NCBI GenBank assembly: GCA_017510405.1
Contig: JAFWNG010000013.1
Coordinates: forward strand, 248,001-312,000
Length of the DNA stretch: 64,000 nucleotides
Reading direction: 5' to 3'
DNA from: Solobacterium sp.
GTDB taxonomy: Bacteria > Bacillota_I > Bacilli_A > Erysipelotrichales > Erysipelotrichaceae
Below the pieces are notes generated by a model. It had not been told where the DNA came from. It saw nothing but the letters and a program-made list of their open reading frames with translations, and made no database searches. Of the stretch, positions 42,821 to 52,462 are shown piece after piece (the first letter of the stretch is position 1; each line of letters opens with the position of its first letter). The position numbers were made by a program, and so were the translations under genes.

Positions 42821-43279
42821 ATGGATATCCGAATCGAACCATATACAAAAGAACGGATCGAAGATGTGATCCGTTTTGAACTGGATCTCCGGGAAGAAGA
42901 GTCGGACTGGGGATGGGAGATCGATGATGCCTATATTGCCGACGTCAGGAACAGTTTTGACGATCCGACATTCGCGGATTCCATTTCACTTCTGGCTTAT
43001 GAAGGAAACAGGGTGATCGGCCGGATCGATTCCTCTATGATCAGCAGTCATTTTGACGGTTCCACGAAAGCATATCTGGACTGGATCTGTGTGCTGAAAA
43101 GTAGCCGTCATCACGGGGCAGCGCAGAAACTGATGGAAACGCTGCGGGAAGAACTGAAGAAAAGAAATGTCACGACTCTGATCGGACTTACTGCTTCCAA
43201 TGACGAAGCTCAGCGATTCTACCGTTCACTTCCGGATTCCATGCTGCGTGATACCGGGATCTGGATCGATATCATTTAA
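42821..43279 (+). CDS. GNAT acetyltransferase
   Basis: 152 residues. LDWICVLKSSRHHGAAQKLMETL is the acetyl-CoA motif, in a variant lacking the usual Gly-rich turn; GLTASNDEAQRFYRSL is the C-terminal block. The start lies 3 nt after the GyrI-like gene. It is followed by another GNAT, the second in a row of three. Substrate unknown. Confidence 0.75.
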   Translation: MDIRIEPYTKERIEDVIRFELDLREEESDWGWEIDDAYIADVRNSFDDPTFADSISLLAYEGNRVIGRIDSSMISSHFDGSTKAYLDWICVLKSSRHHGAAQKLMETLREELKKRNVTTLIGLTASNDEAQRFYRSLPDSMLRDTGIWIDII

Positions 43280-43285
43280 TTGCCT

Positions 43286-43738
43286 ATGGAAGTCAGAAGC
43301 GTGAATGAACACATACGGCTGATCCCGTATTACCGAAATGATGAAGTTTCGCTGGTCTGGTATCAGGATCCGGAGCTCTGCCGTCAGGTGGATAACATTG
43401 ACTTTGTGTATGACATTGAACGTCTGCACAGCATGTATGATTATCTCTGTAAAAACGGCGACTGCTTTTATATTGAATACGACGGTGTTCTGGTCGGCGA
43501 TGTATCCCTCAGAAACAACGGCGAGACGGCCGTCGTGATCTGCAGGGAATACCAGAATCGTCAGATCGGCAGGAAATGCATTGCGGAGATCCTGAAGATC
43601 GCGCAGGATAAAGGAATGGACTGTGTACGGGCTAATATCTATTCGTTCAACGAACAGAGCAGGCGCATGTTTTTTTCCTGCGGTTTTATACAGACCGGTG
43701 ATGAATGGTATGAATACCGTTTTGCGGACAGCAGATAA
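43286..43738 (+). CDS. GNAT acetyltransferase
   Basis: 150 residues: VGDVSLRNNGETAVVICREYQNRQIGRKCIAEIL and NIYSFNEQSRRMFFSCGFIQTG are the two GNAT landmarks. The ATG at 43286 is preferred over an in-frame TTG two codons earlier, though neither has a strong ribosome site; coupling to the previous stop (43279) is likely. Substrate unknown. Confidence 0.75.
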   Translation: MEVRSVNEHIRLIPYYRNDEVSLVWYQDPELCRQVDNIDFVYDIERLHSMYDYLCKNGDCFYIEYDGVLVGDVSLRNNGETAVVICREYQNRQIGRKCIAEILKIAQDKGMDCVRANIYSFNEQSRRMFFSCGFIQTGDEWYEYRFADSR

Positions 43739-43762
43739 TAAAAGATCATCAGGAGAGAAAAT

Positions 43763-44260
43763 ATGCTTCATCTGGAAAAGATCAATGGGAAAAATGTATG
43801 GGATGTGCTGAAGCTGAAGCCGGCGGATCATCAGAAAACATTTGTGGCGCCGAACACGGTCAGTATCATTGAAGCTTATGTTGCGGTCACTTCGGGCGGT
43901 TATGCGTTTCCTTTCGGAATCTATGAAGATACGACGCCGGTCGGTTTTCTGATGGTAGGCTTTGACGCGGAAGATGGCTGGGAAGACGCGCCGGCTGTCG
44001 CACACGGAAATTACAGTCTCTGGCGGCTGATGATCGATGAGGCATATCAGGGAAGAGGATACGGAAGACAGGCAGTAAGACTGGCGCTGGATTTCATCTG
44101 TACGAAACCGTGCGGAGACGCACCGTACTGCTGGCTTTCCTATGAACCGGAAAATGAGACGGCGCGCAGGCTGTACTGCTCCTTCGGTTTTGAAGAGACC
44201 GGTGAGATGGACGGGGAAGAAGTGATCGCAGTACTGGATCTGCGTCAATTTGAGAAATAA
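43763..44260 (+). CDS. GNAT acetyltransferase, BltD/PaiA-like
   Basis: 165 residues. LWRLMIDEAYQGRGYGRQAVRLALDFI is the acetyl-CoA motif, and SYEPENETARRLYCSFGFEETGE the C-terminal block. The general shape recalls spermidine acetyltransferases such as BltD, but the substrate is a guess. AGGAGAG precedes the ATG. Confidence 0.78.
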   Translation: MLHLEKINGKNVWDVLKLKPADHQKTFVAPNTVSIIEAYVAVTSGGYAFPFGIYEDTTPVGFLMVGFDAEDGWEDAPAVAHGNYSLWRLMIDEAYQGRGYGRQAVRLALDFICTKPCGDAPYCWLSYEPENETARRLYCSFGFEETGEMDGEEVIAVLDLRQFEK

Positions 44261-44276
44261 CAGGCAGACAATTATG

Positions 44277-44335
44277 TCTGAAAGCATAAAATACGGCATT
44301 TCTCGCTTTGTGTCGTGTTAAGAACTGCTTTCAGA
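44277..44335 (+). promoter_or_regulatory. long inverted repeat before the XRE membrane regulator
   Basis: TCTGAAAGC and GCTTTCAGA are perfect 9-bp arms 41 bp apart, ending 37 bp before the regulator's start. It may be a pair of operator half-sites or a large hairpin. Confidence 0.35.
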
Positions 44336-44372
44336 CGCTATGATGAGGTCGTCATCGAAGGAGGAAAGACAT

Positions 44373-45050
44373 ATGGATCAGATCCGGATCGGTTCTTTTC
44401 TGAAAGAACTGCGAAAGGAACAGAATCTTACCCAGGAAGATCTGGCACAGAAGCTCGGTGTATCCAACAGGACAATATCCAGATGGGAGACCGGAAACAA
44501 TATGCCGGATATCGGAATGCTGGTCGAGATCGCTGAGCTCTATGATGTCAGCATCCCGGAGATCATTGACGGAGAAAGGAAAAGCGAGAGCATGAATCAG
44601 GAAACAAAAGAGACTGCCGTTAAACTGGCAGAATACAGCAGAAATGAAGCAAAAACCAGCAGACAGAAAGTCATCGGAACGATGCTGACAGTATTTGGAC
44701 TGTTTATCATCATGTCGGCACTGGCCATCTTTCCAAACGACAGCAGCTGGGGATGCAATTATTCACTATTGGGAAGTATATTCGTTCTGACCGGCATATG
44801 GCTTCTTTCAAAACAGTGGTTTGTCAGAAAACTGCCGCGGATCCTTACTGCAGCAGGCTGTGCGCTGCTGCTGTTCGGTACATTTGCTGTTACCGATTAT
44901 CTGACTGTAACAAAGTTTCATCAGGTGCCGCGCTTCACATATCTGAAAGGCGGAACAGATCCGGATGAGATCATCTACAAGACTCTGTTCTTTACTGTCG
45001 TCCAGAAGTATCCCGGTACAGACAGGGAAGAAGTATACATCTTAAAATAA
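44373..45050 (+). CDS. XRE regulator with membrane domain
   Basis: About 225 residues. The N-terminal HTH (about 6-60) reads IGSFLKELRKEQNLTQEDLAQKLGVSNRTISRWETG. Three hydrophobic helices follow (about 107-127, 140-155 and 168-190), with a short outer or cytoplasmic tail. Such HTH-membrane proteins may sense envelope conditions. The start at 44373 follows AAGGAGG. Confidence 0.8.
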   Translation: MDQIRIGSFLKELRKEQNLTQEDLAQKLGVSNRTISRWETGNNMPDIGMLVEIAELYDVSIPEIIDGERKSESMNQETKETAVKLAEYSRNEAKTSRQKVIGTMLTVFGLFIIMSALAIFPNDSSWGCNYSLLGSIFVLTGIWLLSKQWFVRKLPRILTAAGCALLLFGTFAVTDYLTVTKFHQVPRFTYLKGGTDPDEIIYKTLFFTVVQKYPGTDREEVYILK

Positions 45051-45066
45051 TCAGAAGAGGAACACA

Positions 45067-45561
45067 ATGGAGATTGGAAACAGGATTGCAGTCGTCGGCT
45101 GTCCGGGCAGCGGGAAAAGCACATTTTCCGTGAAACTGGGAAAATGTACCGGCCTGCCGGTGATCCATCTGGATATGATCTGGTGGCGGGAAGACCGTAC
45201 GCATATTTCCGGGGATGCGTTTGACCGCATACTGGCAGAGCAGCTGAAAAAAGACCGATGGATCATTGACGGCAACTACAGCAGGACATGTGAGGAAAGA
45301 ATACAGGCGTCCGACACTGTGATCTTTCTGGATCTGGATGAGGAAACATGTATGAGAGGAATCACGGAACGGATCGGCAGAAAACGGGACGATCTTCCGT
45401 GGATCGAGACAGGATCTGATCCGGAACTGGAGGAAATGGTGCGTCAGTACCGGTCCGTGAACAGACCGCAGATGTACGCACTGTTTGATAAATATCCGGA
45501 GAAACAGGTCATCGTCCTGCATTCACATATTGAGGTGGATTCATTTCTGAAGAAGTATTGA
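45067..45561 (+). CDS. P-loop kinase-like protein (topology modulation family)
   Basis: 164 residues. The Walker A motif is GCPGSGKST (about 13-21); DMIWWRED, WIIDGNYSRT and DTVIFLDL follow, as in adenylate-kinase-like topology modulation proteins. The physiological substrate is unknown. AGAGGA precedes the ATG. Confidence 0.78.
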   Translation: MEIGNRIAVVGCPGSGKSTFSVKLGKCTGLPVIHLDMIWWREDRTHISGDAFDRILAEQLKKDRWIIDGNYSRTCEERIQASDTVIFLDLDEETCMRGITERIGRKRDDLPWIETGSDPELEEMVRQYRSVNRPQMYALFDKYPEKQVIVLHSHIEVDSFLKKY

Positions 45562-45630
45562 CCGTACCATGATATGGTACTTGCGGCACAACAGGATCAG
45601 GACAATAATGAAGACAGGAGGTGCACGGAA

Positions 45631-45957
45631 ATGAATATTGTATTTATGTGCATCATCATTCCGGTCGCTGTCTTGTTTACTGCCCTGGGAATTTATGCCT
45701 GGAAGCGTACCGAGCCGATGTGGTTCTGGTCCGGCAGTTCCATCAGCGCTGATGAGATTGCGGACGTTAAAGCATACAACCGGGCAAACGGCATCATGTG
45801 GCTCGCATTTTCCATGACATTCTGGATCAGCATCCTCCTGGCGCTGTTTCAGGTGAAATACGCCGGTATATTCATGATCATCGCGGTAGTAGGCGGCGGT
45901 ATCTGCCTGCCGATCGCGTATACCAGGATCCTTGACCGGTACCAGATCAGAAAGTGA
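45631..45957 (+). CDS. small membrane protein
   Basis: 108 residues with three hydrophobic helices (about 2-22, 52-72 and 76-95) and the stretch MWFWSGSSISADEIADVKAYNRANG between the first two. I recall this motif from unnamed small Firmicute membrane proteins. The start at 45631 follows AGGAGG; 19 upstream codons lack a site. Confidence 0.6.
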   Translation: MNIVFMCIIIPVAVLFTALGIYAWKRTEPMWFWSGSSISADEIADVKAYNRANGIMWLAFSMTFWISILLALFQVKYAGIFMIIAVVGGGICLPIAYTRILDRYQIRK

Positions 45958-45969
45958 TCGATCATACGG

Positions 45970-45995
45970 ACACCGCAGTACAGTGCGGTGTTTTC
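45970..45995 (+). terminator. terminator
   Basis: ACACCGCA and TGCGGTGT arms with a 6-nt loop, then TTTTC. Confidence 0.75.
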
Positions 45996-46056
45996 AAATT
46001 CCGCATGTGTATGCGATATATATGAAATATAATTCTGTCATACAGGAGAAACGAAA

Positions 46057-46392
46057 ATGAATACAGATAAATTACAGTCTACGATCTACATCGGACTGAA
46101 TGATAAGGATACCGGTGTACAGAAGTTTGATACCGAAAAGTACCTGTCCATTCTCAAAAGTGTATGCAGGAGTTACGGTACTGCGTTTTCCATCCATATA
46201 CTGAATGGCGGATACTTCCATGAAGACGGCAGATATGTGGAGGAAACGACACTGGCGCTGATGCTGATGGGCGCTGAGGAATCACTGGTGACGGAGATCG
46301 CCAGAGATCTTTGCGTATTCTTCCACCAGGAAAGCGTTATGGTGACGAAATCGCCGTGCTCGGCAGTCTTTATCAGCGGTGACATTGAGTAA
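46057..46392 (+). CDS. DUF3574-like protein
   Basis: 111 residues: STIYIGLNDKDTGVQKFDTEKYLSIL and GGYFHEDGRYVEETTLALMLMG match a small uncharacterised family I place near DUF3574. A TATAAT (46028-46033) lies 23 bp before the start. Function unknown. Confidence 0.55.
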   Translation: MNTDKLQSTIYIGLNDKDTGVQKFDTEKYLSILKSVCRSYGTAFSIHILNGGYFHEDGRYVEETTLALMLMGAEESLVTEIARDLCVFFHQESVMVTKSPCSAVFISGDIE

Positions 46393-46469
46393 CTGTCACC
46401 AAGAAGTACTGACTCGGAATGAACGATTTATAGTAAACTTAGAATAACAATTACAGGAGCAGGATCATT

Positions 46470-48185
46470 ATGAAAACAAGATGGTATAAAAACGCAGTCG
46501 TATATCAGATCTATCCTTTCAGTTACATGGATTCCAACAATGACGGCTGGGGCGATATCAACGGAATCATTTCCAGACTCGACTACATCCGTGATCTCGG
46601 TGTGACAGCAATCTGGTTCTCGCCGCTTTATAAATCACCGGACTACGACTACGGCTACGATATCAGCGACTACCGCGCCATTGATGAAAAGTTCGGAACG
46701 ATGGAAGACTTTGACCGTCTGCTGGCAGAGTGCCATAAGCGCGGACTGAAAGTGATCATGGACATGGTTCTCAATCATACGTCCACCGAACATCCGTGGT
46801 TCAAGGAAGCACTGTCTTCGCATGAATCGCCGTACCGGGATTATTACATCATCCGCAAAGGAAAATATGAAAACGGTCAGCTGATGCCGCCGTGCAACTG
46901 GGAATCCACATTTACCGGTTCCGCCTGGGAGAGGATCGGTGAAACAGATGAATACTATCTGCATCTTTTCTGCAAGGAACAGGCGGATCTGAACTGGGAG
47001 AATCCGCAGGTCCGGAAAGAGATCGTGGATATCCTCAATTTCTGGCTGGACAAAGGTGTGGACGGCTTCCGTTTTGACGTCTTCAATATGTTCTCCAAGA
47101 CCTATCCGATCCGTGACGATGATCAGAAGAAGACCTACCAGAAAGGGGCGCAGTACTACGTGGACGGTCCACGTATGCATGAGTTCCTGAAACAGCTGAA
47201 CAGAGAATCTCTGTCTCTGTATGATACGTTCACAGTTGGCGAGTCTTTCCGTCCTTCGGAAGAAGCGGCGCATGCATATGTCCGGGAGGATAACAACGAA
47301 CTCGATACCATCTTCAATTTTGCGCATCTTGTATCCGATAATATCGCGGATAAGAAATACTTTAAGAAACCGTTTGATATTCTGCAGTTCAAGAAAGGTC
47401 TGTTTGAACCGCAGATTTCCAATTACAGCAACGGATGGAATACGCTGGTCCTGGAAAACCACGACAATCCGCGCAGTGTGAACCGGTTCTCGATCAATAC
47501 GAAGCGTTACCGCTACGAAGCCGCGACGATGCTTGCGACAGTGACGTTCCTGGGATTCGGTACGCCGTTCATCTACATGGGCGAAGAGATCGGAATGACA
47601 AATACGGATTTCAATACGATGGATGATCTGAAAGATCCGGTCAGTCATTTTGTATACGATCTGATGCGCAGCTACGGAATTCCGAAAGGACTTGCTTTCA
47701 GTTTCATCAAATACGGCGCAAGAGACCATGCCCGCGTACCGATGCAGTGGGATGATTCTGTCAATGCTGGATTCAATGAAGGACATGAGCCCTGGCAGTG
47801 CATGAATCCGCAGTACAAGGAGATCAATGTCAGGAAGGATCTTGAAGCTCCGCGTTCCATCTACCGGTATTACCAGAAAGTGATCGCCCTGAAAAAAGAG
47901 AATGAAACAGCTGTGTACGGTGTCACGAAAGAATACTTCCACAGTCATCCTCAGATCATCGCGTACAGCCGGACCTATCATACGGGCAGACTGTTTGTAA
48001 TAGCGAATTTCTCTGCTGTGCCGGCTTCTGTAAAGCTTCCTGACTGGATGATCGACTTTAATATTCTTCTGAATAACTATGATGATCTGACGATCAGCGG
48101 AAAGAGGATCCGTCTGAGACCGTATCAGGCGGTCGTATTTGAACAGCTGTCCGGACCGTTCCGTTCAGTCGGCGATACGAAATGA
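46470..48185 (+). CDS. GH13 alpha-glucosidase (oligo-1,6-glucosidase type)
   Basis: 571 residues, a typical length. The four GH13 regions are visible: MDMVLNHTS (98-106), VDGFRFDVFN with nucleophile D203, TVGESF with acid/base E258, and LENHDNPR with D332. NDGWGDINGIISRLDY and the VPMQWDDSVNAGF segment are typical of GH13 subfamily 31 enzymes that cut isomaltose- and trehalose-like glucosides in the cytoplasm. No signal peptide. The stop overlaps the following GNAT gene by 4 nt. Sugar specificity cannot be set from sequence alone. Confidence 0.9.
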   Translation: MKTRWYKNAVVYQIYPFSYMDSNNDGWGDINGIISRLDYIRDLGVTAIWFSPLYKSPDYDYGYDISDYRAIDEKFGTMEDFDRLLAECHKRGLKVIMDMVLNHTSTEHPWFKEALSSHESPYRDYYIIRKGKYENGQLMPPCNWESTFTGSAWERIGETDEYYLHLFCKEQADLNWENPQVRKEIVDILNFWLDKGVDGFRFDVFNMFSKTYPIRDDDQKKTYQKGAQYYVDGPRMHEFLKQLNRESLSLYDTFTVGESFRPSEEAAHAYVREDNNELDTIFNFAHLVSDNIADKKYFKKPFDILQFKKGLFEPQISNYSNGWNTLVLENHDNPRSVNRFSINTKRYRYEAATMLATVTFLGFGTPFIYMGEEIGMTNTDFNTMDDLKDPVSHFVYDLMRSYGIPKGLAFSFIKYGARDHARVPMQWDDSVNAGFNEGHEPWQCMNPQYKEINVRKDLEAPRSIYRYYQKVIALKKENETAVYGVTKEYFHSHPQIIAYSRTYHTGRLFVIANFSAVPASVKLPDWMIDFNILLNNYDDLTISGKRIRLRPYQAVVFEQLSGPFRSVGDTK

Positions 48186-48661
48186 AAAGCCGCAGATACC
48201 GGAGCGGAGATGCCGTCGAGGTATCTGAACTGATCCGATACACACTCCGGACAACAAGCATTCAGGACTATTCGGAAGAATACATAGAGAATCTGTGCCG
48301 GAAAAGACGTCCGGAAGATATTGAACGATGTGCAGAGAGCAGCCATTTCTATGTAATGGAGGATGACTGCGGGATCGCGGCATGCGGAGCGATCGCACTG
48401 CACAGTGATGACTGCAGGGACAGTATTCTGCTGAATATCTTTGTTCATCCGCGCATGCAGGGAAAGGGTACCGGCCGGGAACTGATGCAGGTACTTGAGA
48501 ACGACGAATACTTCCGCAATACAGGACGGACTGTGCTTCATGCGTCCATTACGGCGGTCGGCTTCTATCTGCGGCTTGGCTATGGTTTTCATAACGGAGT
48601 GAGCGAACCGGACAGCTTCGGCGTCGTTCTGATGGAAAAGATCCATCCAACATGCAGGTGA
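48182..48661 (+). CDS. GNAT acetyltransferase
   Basis: 159 residues. ILLNIFVHPRMQGKGTGRELMQVLEND is the acetyl-CoA motif, followed by ITAVGFYLRLGYGFHNG. It starts in a 4-nt overlap with the glucosidase stop, so the two are co-translated. Substrate unknown. Confidence 0.82.
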   Translation: MKSRRYRSGDAVEVSELIRYTLRTTSIQDYSEEYIENLCRKRRPEDIERCAESSHFYVMEDDCGIAACGAIALHSDDCRDSILLNIFVHPRMQGKGTGRELMQVLENDEYFRNTGRTVLHASITAVGFYLRLGYGFHNGVSEPDSFGVVLMEKIHPTCR

Positions 48662-48704
48662 TTTGCAGAGGAGCAGCACCCAATATAGAATCGGGAACGA
48701 ACAT

Positions 48705-49250
48705 ATGACAGAACGAAAGAAACTGTTTACGGAAATACCGTATCTGAAGGGAGAGCGCATCGTTCTCCGCAGGATCACGCAGGCGGACTCCGGACCGCTG
48801 AAGAAACTGGCGGACAGTGAGACGGTGAACCGTTATCTGCCGACATTTCTTTTTGAAAAGAAATATGAAGATATTCATACCGTGATCGATCGGATGTATA
48901 CGGAAGGGATGCAGGGATCCATTCATCTGGCGGTCGACTGGAACGGTCAGTTCTGCGGCATCGCCGAGTTCTACGGCTACAAGGAAAAAAGGCATATGGT
49001 CTATGTCGGAAACCGTCTGCTGGAAAAATACTGGGGACAGGGCATTTCATCGGAGGTGCTGTCACTGATGATCGAATACCTGTTTGGCGAGACGGACATT
49101 GAGATCATTGCGGCCAGTGTGATGCGCGGTAATAAAGCGTCTGAGAATGTACTGCGCAAACACGGATTCACACTGACAGCCTCCGGCATACCGGAAGACT
49201 GGGGATATGACGAACCGGTCACAGAGGACCGCTGGATCCTCAAGAAATAA
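48705..49250 (+). CDS. GNAT acetyltransferase, RimJ/RimL-like
   Basis: About 181 residues. KGERIVLRRITQADSGPLKKLAD at the start and LLEKYWGQGISSEVLSLMIEYLF, then NKASENVLRKHGFTLTASG, are typical of the RimJ/RimL group (acetyltransfer to protein N-termini or amines). The ATG at 48705 is chosen over a TTG at 48663; its ribosome site (GGGAACG) is weak. Confidence 0.78.
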   Translation: MTERKKLFTEIPYLKGERIVLRRITQADSGPLKKLADSETVNRYLPTFLFEKKYEDIHTVIDRMYTEGMQGSIHLAVDWNGQFCGIAEFYGYKEKRHMVYVGNRLLEKYWGQGISSEVLSLMIEYLFGETDIEIIAASVMRGNKASENVLRKHGFTLTASGIPEDWGYDEPVTEDRWILKK

Positions 49251-49262
49251 CAGAGGCAGGAT

Positions 49263-50480
49263 ATGATACGATTCAATTCACTGAAGAAGAAACCAAAAAT
49301 ATGGAATGTTGCGGTACTGTCTGCCATAGAGCTTTTGGTGCTGTTTATACTTGTGCCGCTGGAGCCGTTTCACAGAGTCGGGGTACTTGTTTCGATCATG
49401 ATCTACCTGATCGCCGTGATCGGGTGTCTGATCCATGCGCTCATCCGCCAGCTGCGGTACAATCCGTATTCCTACAATACGATCTATTACATCGGGTTTT
49501 CGTTCTTCCTGGTGATGATCCTGATCGTGGTGATATACGCTCTGAGGATCTGTTTCGGACCCAACGCCGAGGATTACAGCCGGCTGATGGTAATAGGAAT
49601 CATAGCGAATGCTGCTTCCCGTTACTGGTTCTTTACCGCACCGTTCATACTGGTGTTCTCAGTCGCTCTCTTTATTTCGAATATCTCGCTGATCCGTCAT
49701 GAGGGAAAGCGTCTGGTGAATCTGCTGGGCATCATATTGTCTGTTATGATGGTCGGCACATGGATCATCCTTTACAAAGAGAGCATGTTTCTTTCCGGTT
49801 CCGAACTGGAAGTCATGATCATGGAATGCATCATCAACATGTTTTCAACGATCTATCTGTATTTCGAATGCATGCTGCTGGGAACGATCTTTGCCAATAT
49901 TATTGTCGTGAACTATAAGCCGGATTATGATCAGGATTACATCATTATTCTTGGCTGCGGTCTGATGAAGGACGGGACGCCGACGCCGCTTCTGAGAGGA
50001 CGCTGCGACCGTGCGATCCGCTTTGCCAGGGAACAGGAAGAGAAGACCGGAAAATCACCGATCTTCATTACCTCCGGCGGCCAGGGACCGGATGAGGTCA
50101 TCTCCGAGAGTCAGTCTATGACGAACTATCTGATCTCACAGGGGATCCCGGAGTCTCAGATCCGTCAGGAAGACCGTTCCACAGATACGTATGAGAATAT
50201 GCGGAATTCCAAAGAGATCATCATGTCTGAGAATAAAGATGCGAAGATGCTGTATTCGACGACGAACTTCCACGTCTTCCGCAGCGGCATCAAGGCCCGC
50301 CGTGTGAAAATGAAGGCGATCGGGATCGGACAGAAGACCGCATGGTATTTCTGGCCGAATGCTTCTGTACGTGAGTTTATCGGTATTCTGACCGAACACA
50401 GGCTGAAGCAGGGACTGATCCTTGGCGGAATGGTTGCGTTCTTCATCATCACGACAATACTTTCCTACAAACTAATGTGA
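49263..50480 (+). CDS. YdcF/ElyC-family membrane protein (DUF218)
   Basis: 405 residues. The N-terminal half has about six membrane helices. The C-terminal DUF218 domain begins at IIILGCGLMKDGTPTPLLRGR and includes FITSGGQGPDEVISES and EDRSTDTYENMRNS. A final helix near 385-400 closes the protein. ElyC and SanA relatives affect envelope-precursor or envelope-barrier functions; the ligand is unknown. Confidence 0.85.
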   Translation: MIRFNSLKKKPKIWNVAVLSAIELLVLFILVPLEPFHRVGVLVSIMIYLIAVIGCLIHALIRQLRYNPYSYNTIYYIGFSFFLVMILIVVIYALRICFGPNAEDYSRLMVIGIIANAASRYWFFTAPFILVFSVALFISNISLIRHEGKRLVNLLGIILSVMMVGTWIILYKESMFLSGSELEVMIMECIINMFSTIYLYFECMLLGTIFANIIVVNYKPDYDQDYIIILGCGLMKDGTPTPLLRGRCDRAIRFAREQEEKTGKSPIFITSGGQGPDEVISESQSMTNYLISQGIPESQIRQEDRSTDTYENMRNSKEIIMSENKDAKMLYSTTNFHVFRSGIKARRVKMKAIGIGQKTAWYFWPNASVREFIGILTEHRLKQGLILGGMVAFFIITTILSYKLM

Positions 50481-50535
50481 CAGGACGGCCTGAAGCCGGA
50501 TCACATAAAACGAATACGAACGAAGGGATGCTTAT

Positions 50536-52323
50536 ATGAAGAAACGGATCATAACGATTCTGACGGTTTTATGCATTCTGTTTATTACTGCCTGCAGAGA
50601 AGGCAGTCCTGCAACTGCAGATCCACACAATCTTGAAAAACGAAGTGTACCGGTTTACTGCGCGCAGTTTCAGGATTTCCGGGATGTCTCGGAACAGATC
50701 CTGATACCGGAATACACTCTGTACTATGCGGACGGCGTCAGTGACCTGCCTTATGTCGATCTGGCGGAGTTTGTTTCACTGGTGAATAAAGTAGACCAGT
50801 TCGACAGGAATGATCTGTCCGGCGAACAGACAGTTCAGGAAGACTACACCGTCTCTGCCGACAGTACGAAGGACGTATTCACATACACTTACAAGCCGCA
50901 GGGTTCGGATGTCATCATAGATTTCAGACAGGGGACTCTGACCTATACATGTATGGATACCTTCGGAAAAGATCCGTCGTATTCAGTCGCTGAAATACAG
51001 ACGAATAAGCTGGACTTCCTGCAGCGCATCTATGATCCGCGGCTGAGCCGGTACGGGGGAGCACAGACGATCTCTCTTGCGGATTACGGGATCCCGATGC
51101 TGATCCAGGATGGAAAGTATCTGCTTCCTCTGCACACAGCTTTTGATCTGCTGGTATGGGTGCCGAAGGCGCCGTATAAGATCGTCTGCTGCAACAATGC
51201 CGGGATATTTGTCGGCCATGGAAACATGTTCGGGTATTCCGATGCACCGAGTGAACTCGGGAAGATCTACTATGCGCAGGAACCCTGCAGCCGTTCATCA
51301 CAACTGGCAAAGTACGGATACGATGAACTGTGTATGATTCTGGATCATTTTTATGGTCTTAAAGATTCTCATCATATCCGGGATTTCCGCGGCTGTTTGA
51401 AGAACAGCGGTTATGAGGACCGGCTGCTGAGTGAAGATCCGATCGCGGCAGATCAGGCGCTTCTGGATATTATCCGTTTTACACTGGATGATTTTCACAG
51501 CAGTTATCGTGTTTCTTCCTGGATGTCCGGGATGGATCCTGATCTGAAATATGAAGGAAACGGTCTGTCTTTCGATATTCTGGATAAAAAGAAAGCAGAG
51601 TTTAACGCTGCTCTGGCGAAGAGCTATTCCGAGTATCCTGCGTTTTATGAAGAGTATGGAAACACTGCCTATCTGACATTATTCGCGATGAATACGACAG
51701 TAGATTCCGAACAATACTACAGCCTGGATACTTCTGATCTGGAAAACATCGACTCAGGCGATGTGGTCATGCAGATCCTGTACGCCGATGCACAGATCAA
51801 CCGGGAAAACAGTCCTATTCAGAATGTTGTGATCGATCTGAGTCTCAATTCCGGCGGTGACGTGAACTCGTCAGCAGTTCTGCTAAGCTGGCTGCTGGGA
51901 GAAGGCTATATCACGCTTGGCAATCCCTCTACCGGCGGTCTCAGCGTCACGAAGTACAGAGCGGACATTAACCGGGATCATCGGTTTGACGACGCCGATA
52001 CGATCCGCGGCAAAAAGAAGCTTTTCTGCCTGATCTCACCAATGACGTTTTCCAGTGCAAACATGGCTGCCGGAATGCTGAAGAACAGCGGGGCAGTAAC
52101 GGTCATCGGCCAGCAGTCTCTCGGCGGCAGCGGGATCGTTACGCCTTCGGTCACCGGCTGGGACACCGTATTCGTCATTTCCGGCTTCCGGACAGTTGCG
52201 GCGGTAAAGAACGGTTCCTGGTATGATCTGGATCAGGGAATAACTCCGGATGTCTATATCTCCGATGCGGATCTGTTCTATGATCGAAAACAGCTTACTG
52301 ATCTTATCAACGATCTGAAATGA
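50536..52323 (+). CDS. S41-family peptidase lipoprotein
   Basis: 595 residues. The lipobox is ITAC near residue 20. The C-terminal part has the S41 (C-terminal processing protease/TSP) features: IQNVVIDLSLNSGGDVNSSAVLLSWLL, then SPMTFSSANMAAG with the candidate catalytic Ser and TVIGQQSLGGSG. A PDZ domain is not obvious, and the N-terminal 400 residues are not assigned. Likely acts at the outer face of the membrane. Confidence 0.8.
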   Translation: MKKRIITILTVLCILFITACREGSPATADPHNLEKRSVPVYCAQFQDFRDVSEQILIPEYTLYYADGVSDLPYVDLAEFVSLVNKVDQFDRNDLSGEQTVQEDYTVSADSTKDVFTYTYKPQGSDVIIDFRQGTLTYTCMDTFGKDPSYSVAEIQTNKLDFLQRIYDPRLSRYGGAQTISLADYGIPMLIQDGKYLLPLHTAFDLLVWVPKAPYKIVCCNNAGIFVGHGNMFGYSDAPSELGKIYYAQEPCSRSSQLAKYGYDELCMILDHFYGLKDSHHIRDFRGCLKNSGYEDRLLSEDPIAADQALLDIIRFTLDDFHSSYRVSSWMSGMDPDLKYEGNGLSFDILDKKKAEFNAALAKSYSEYPAFYEEYGNTAYLTLFAMNTTVDSEQYYSLDTSDLENIDSGDVVMQILYADAQINRENSPIQNVVIDLSLNSGGDVNSSAVLLSWLLGEGYITLGNPSTGGLSVTKYRADINRDHRFDDADTIRGKKKLFCLISPMTFSSANMAAGMLKNSGAVTVIGQQSLGGSGIVTPSVTGWDTVFVISGFRTVAAVKNGSWYDLDQGITPDVYISDADLFYDRKQLTDLINDLK

Positions 52324-52333
52324 TCCTTCACAG

Positions 52334-52360
52334 AACGGCACGATGGTGCCGTTTTTATTT
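52334..52360 (+). terminator. terminator
   Basis: AACGGCAC and GTGCCGTT arms, 4-nt loop, then TTATTT. Confidence 0.8.
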
Positions 52361-52462
52361 CATCATTCTGTATGCAGTGTATGGATAAGTAACGGACGAC
52401 GATGTATGATCATTGTTCCGTATCTGACACACCCTTACAATAAAGAAAAACAGGAGCAGTAT

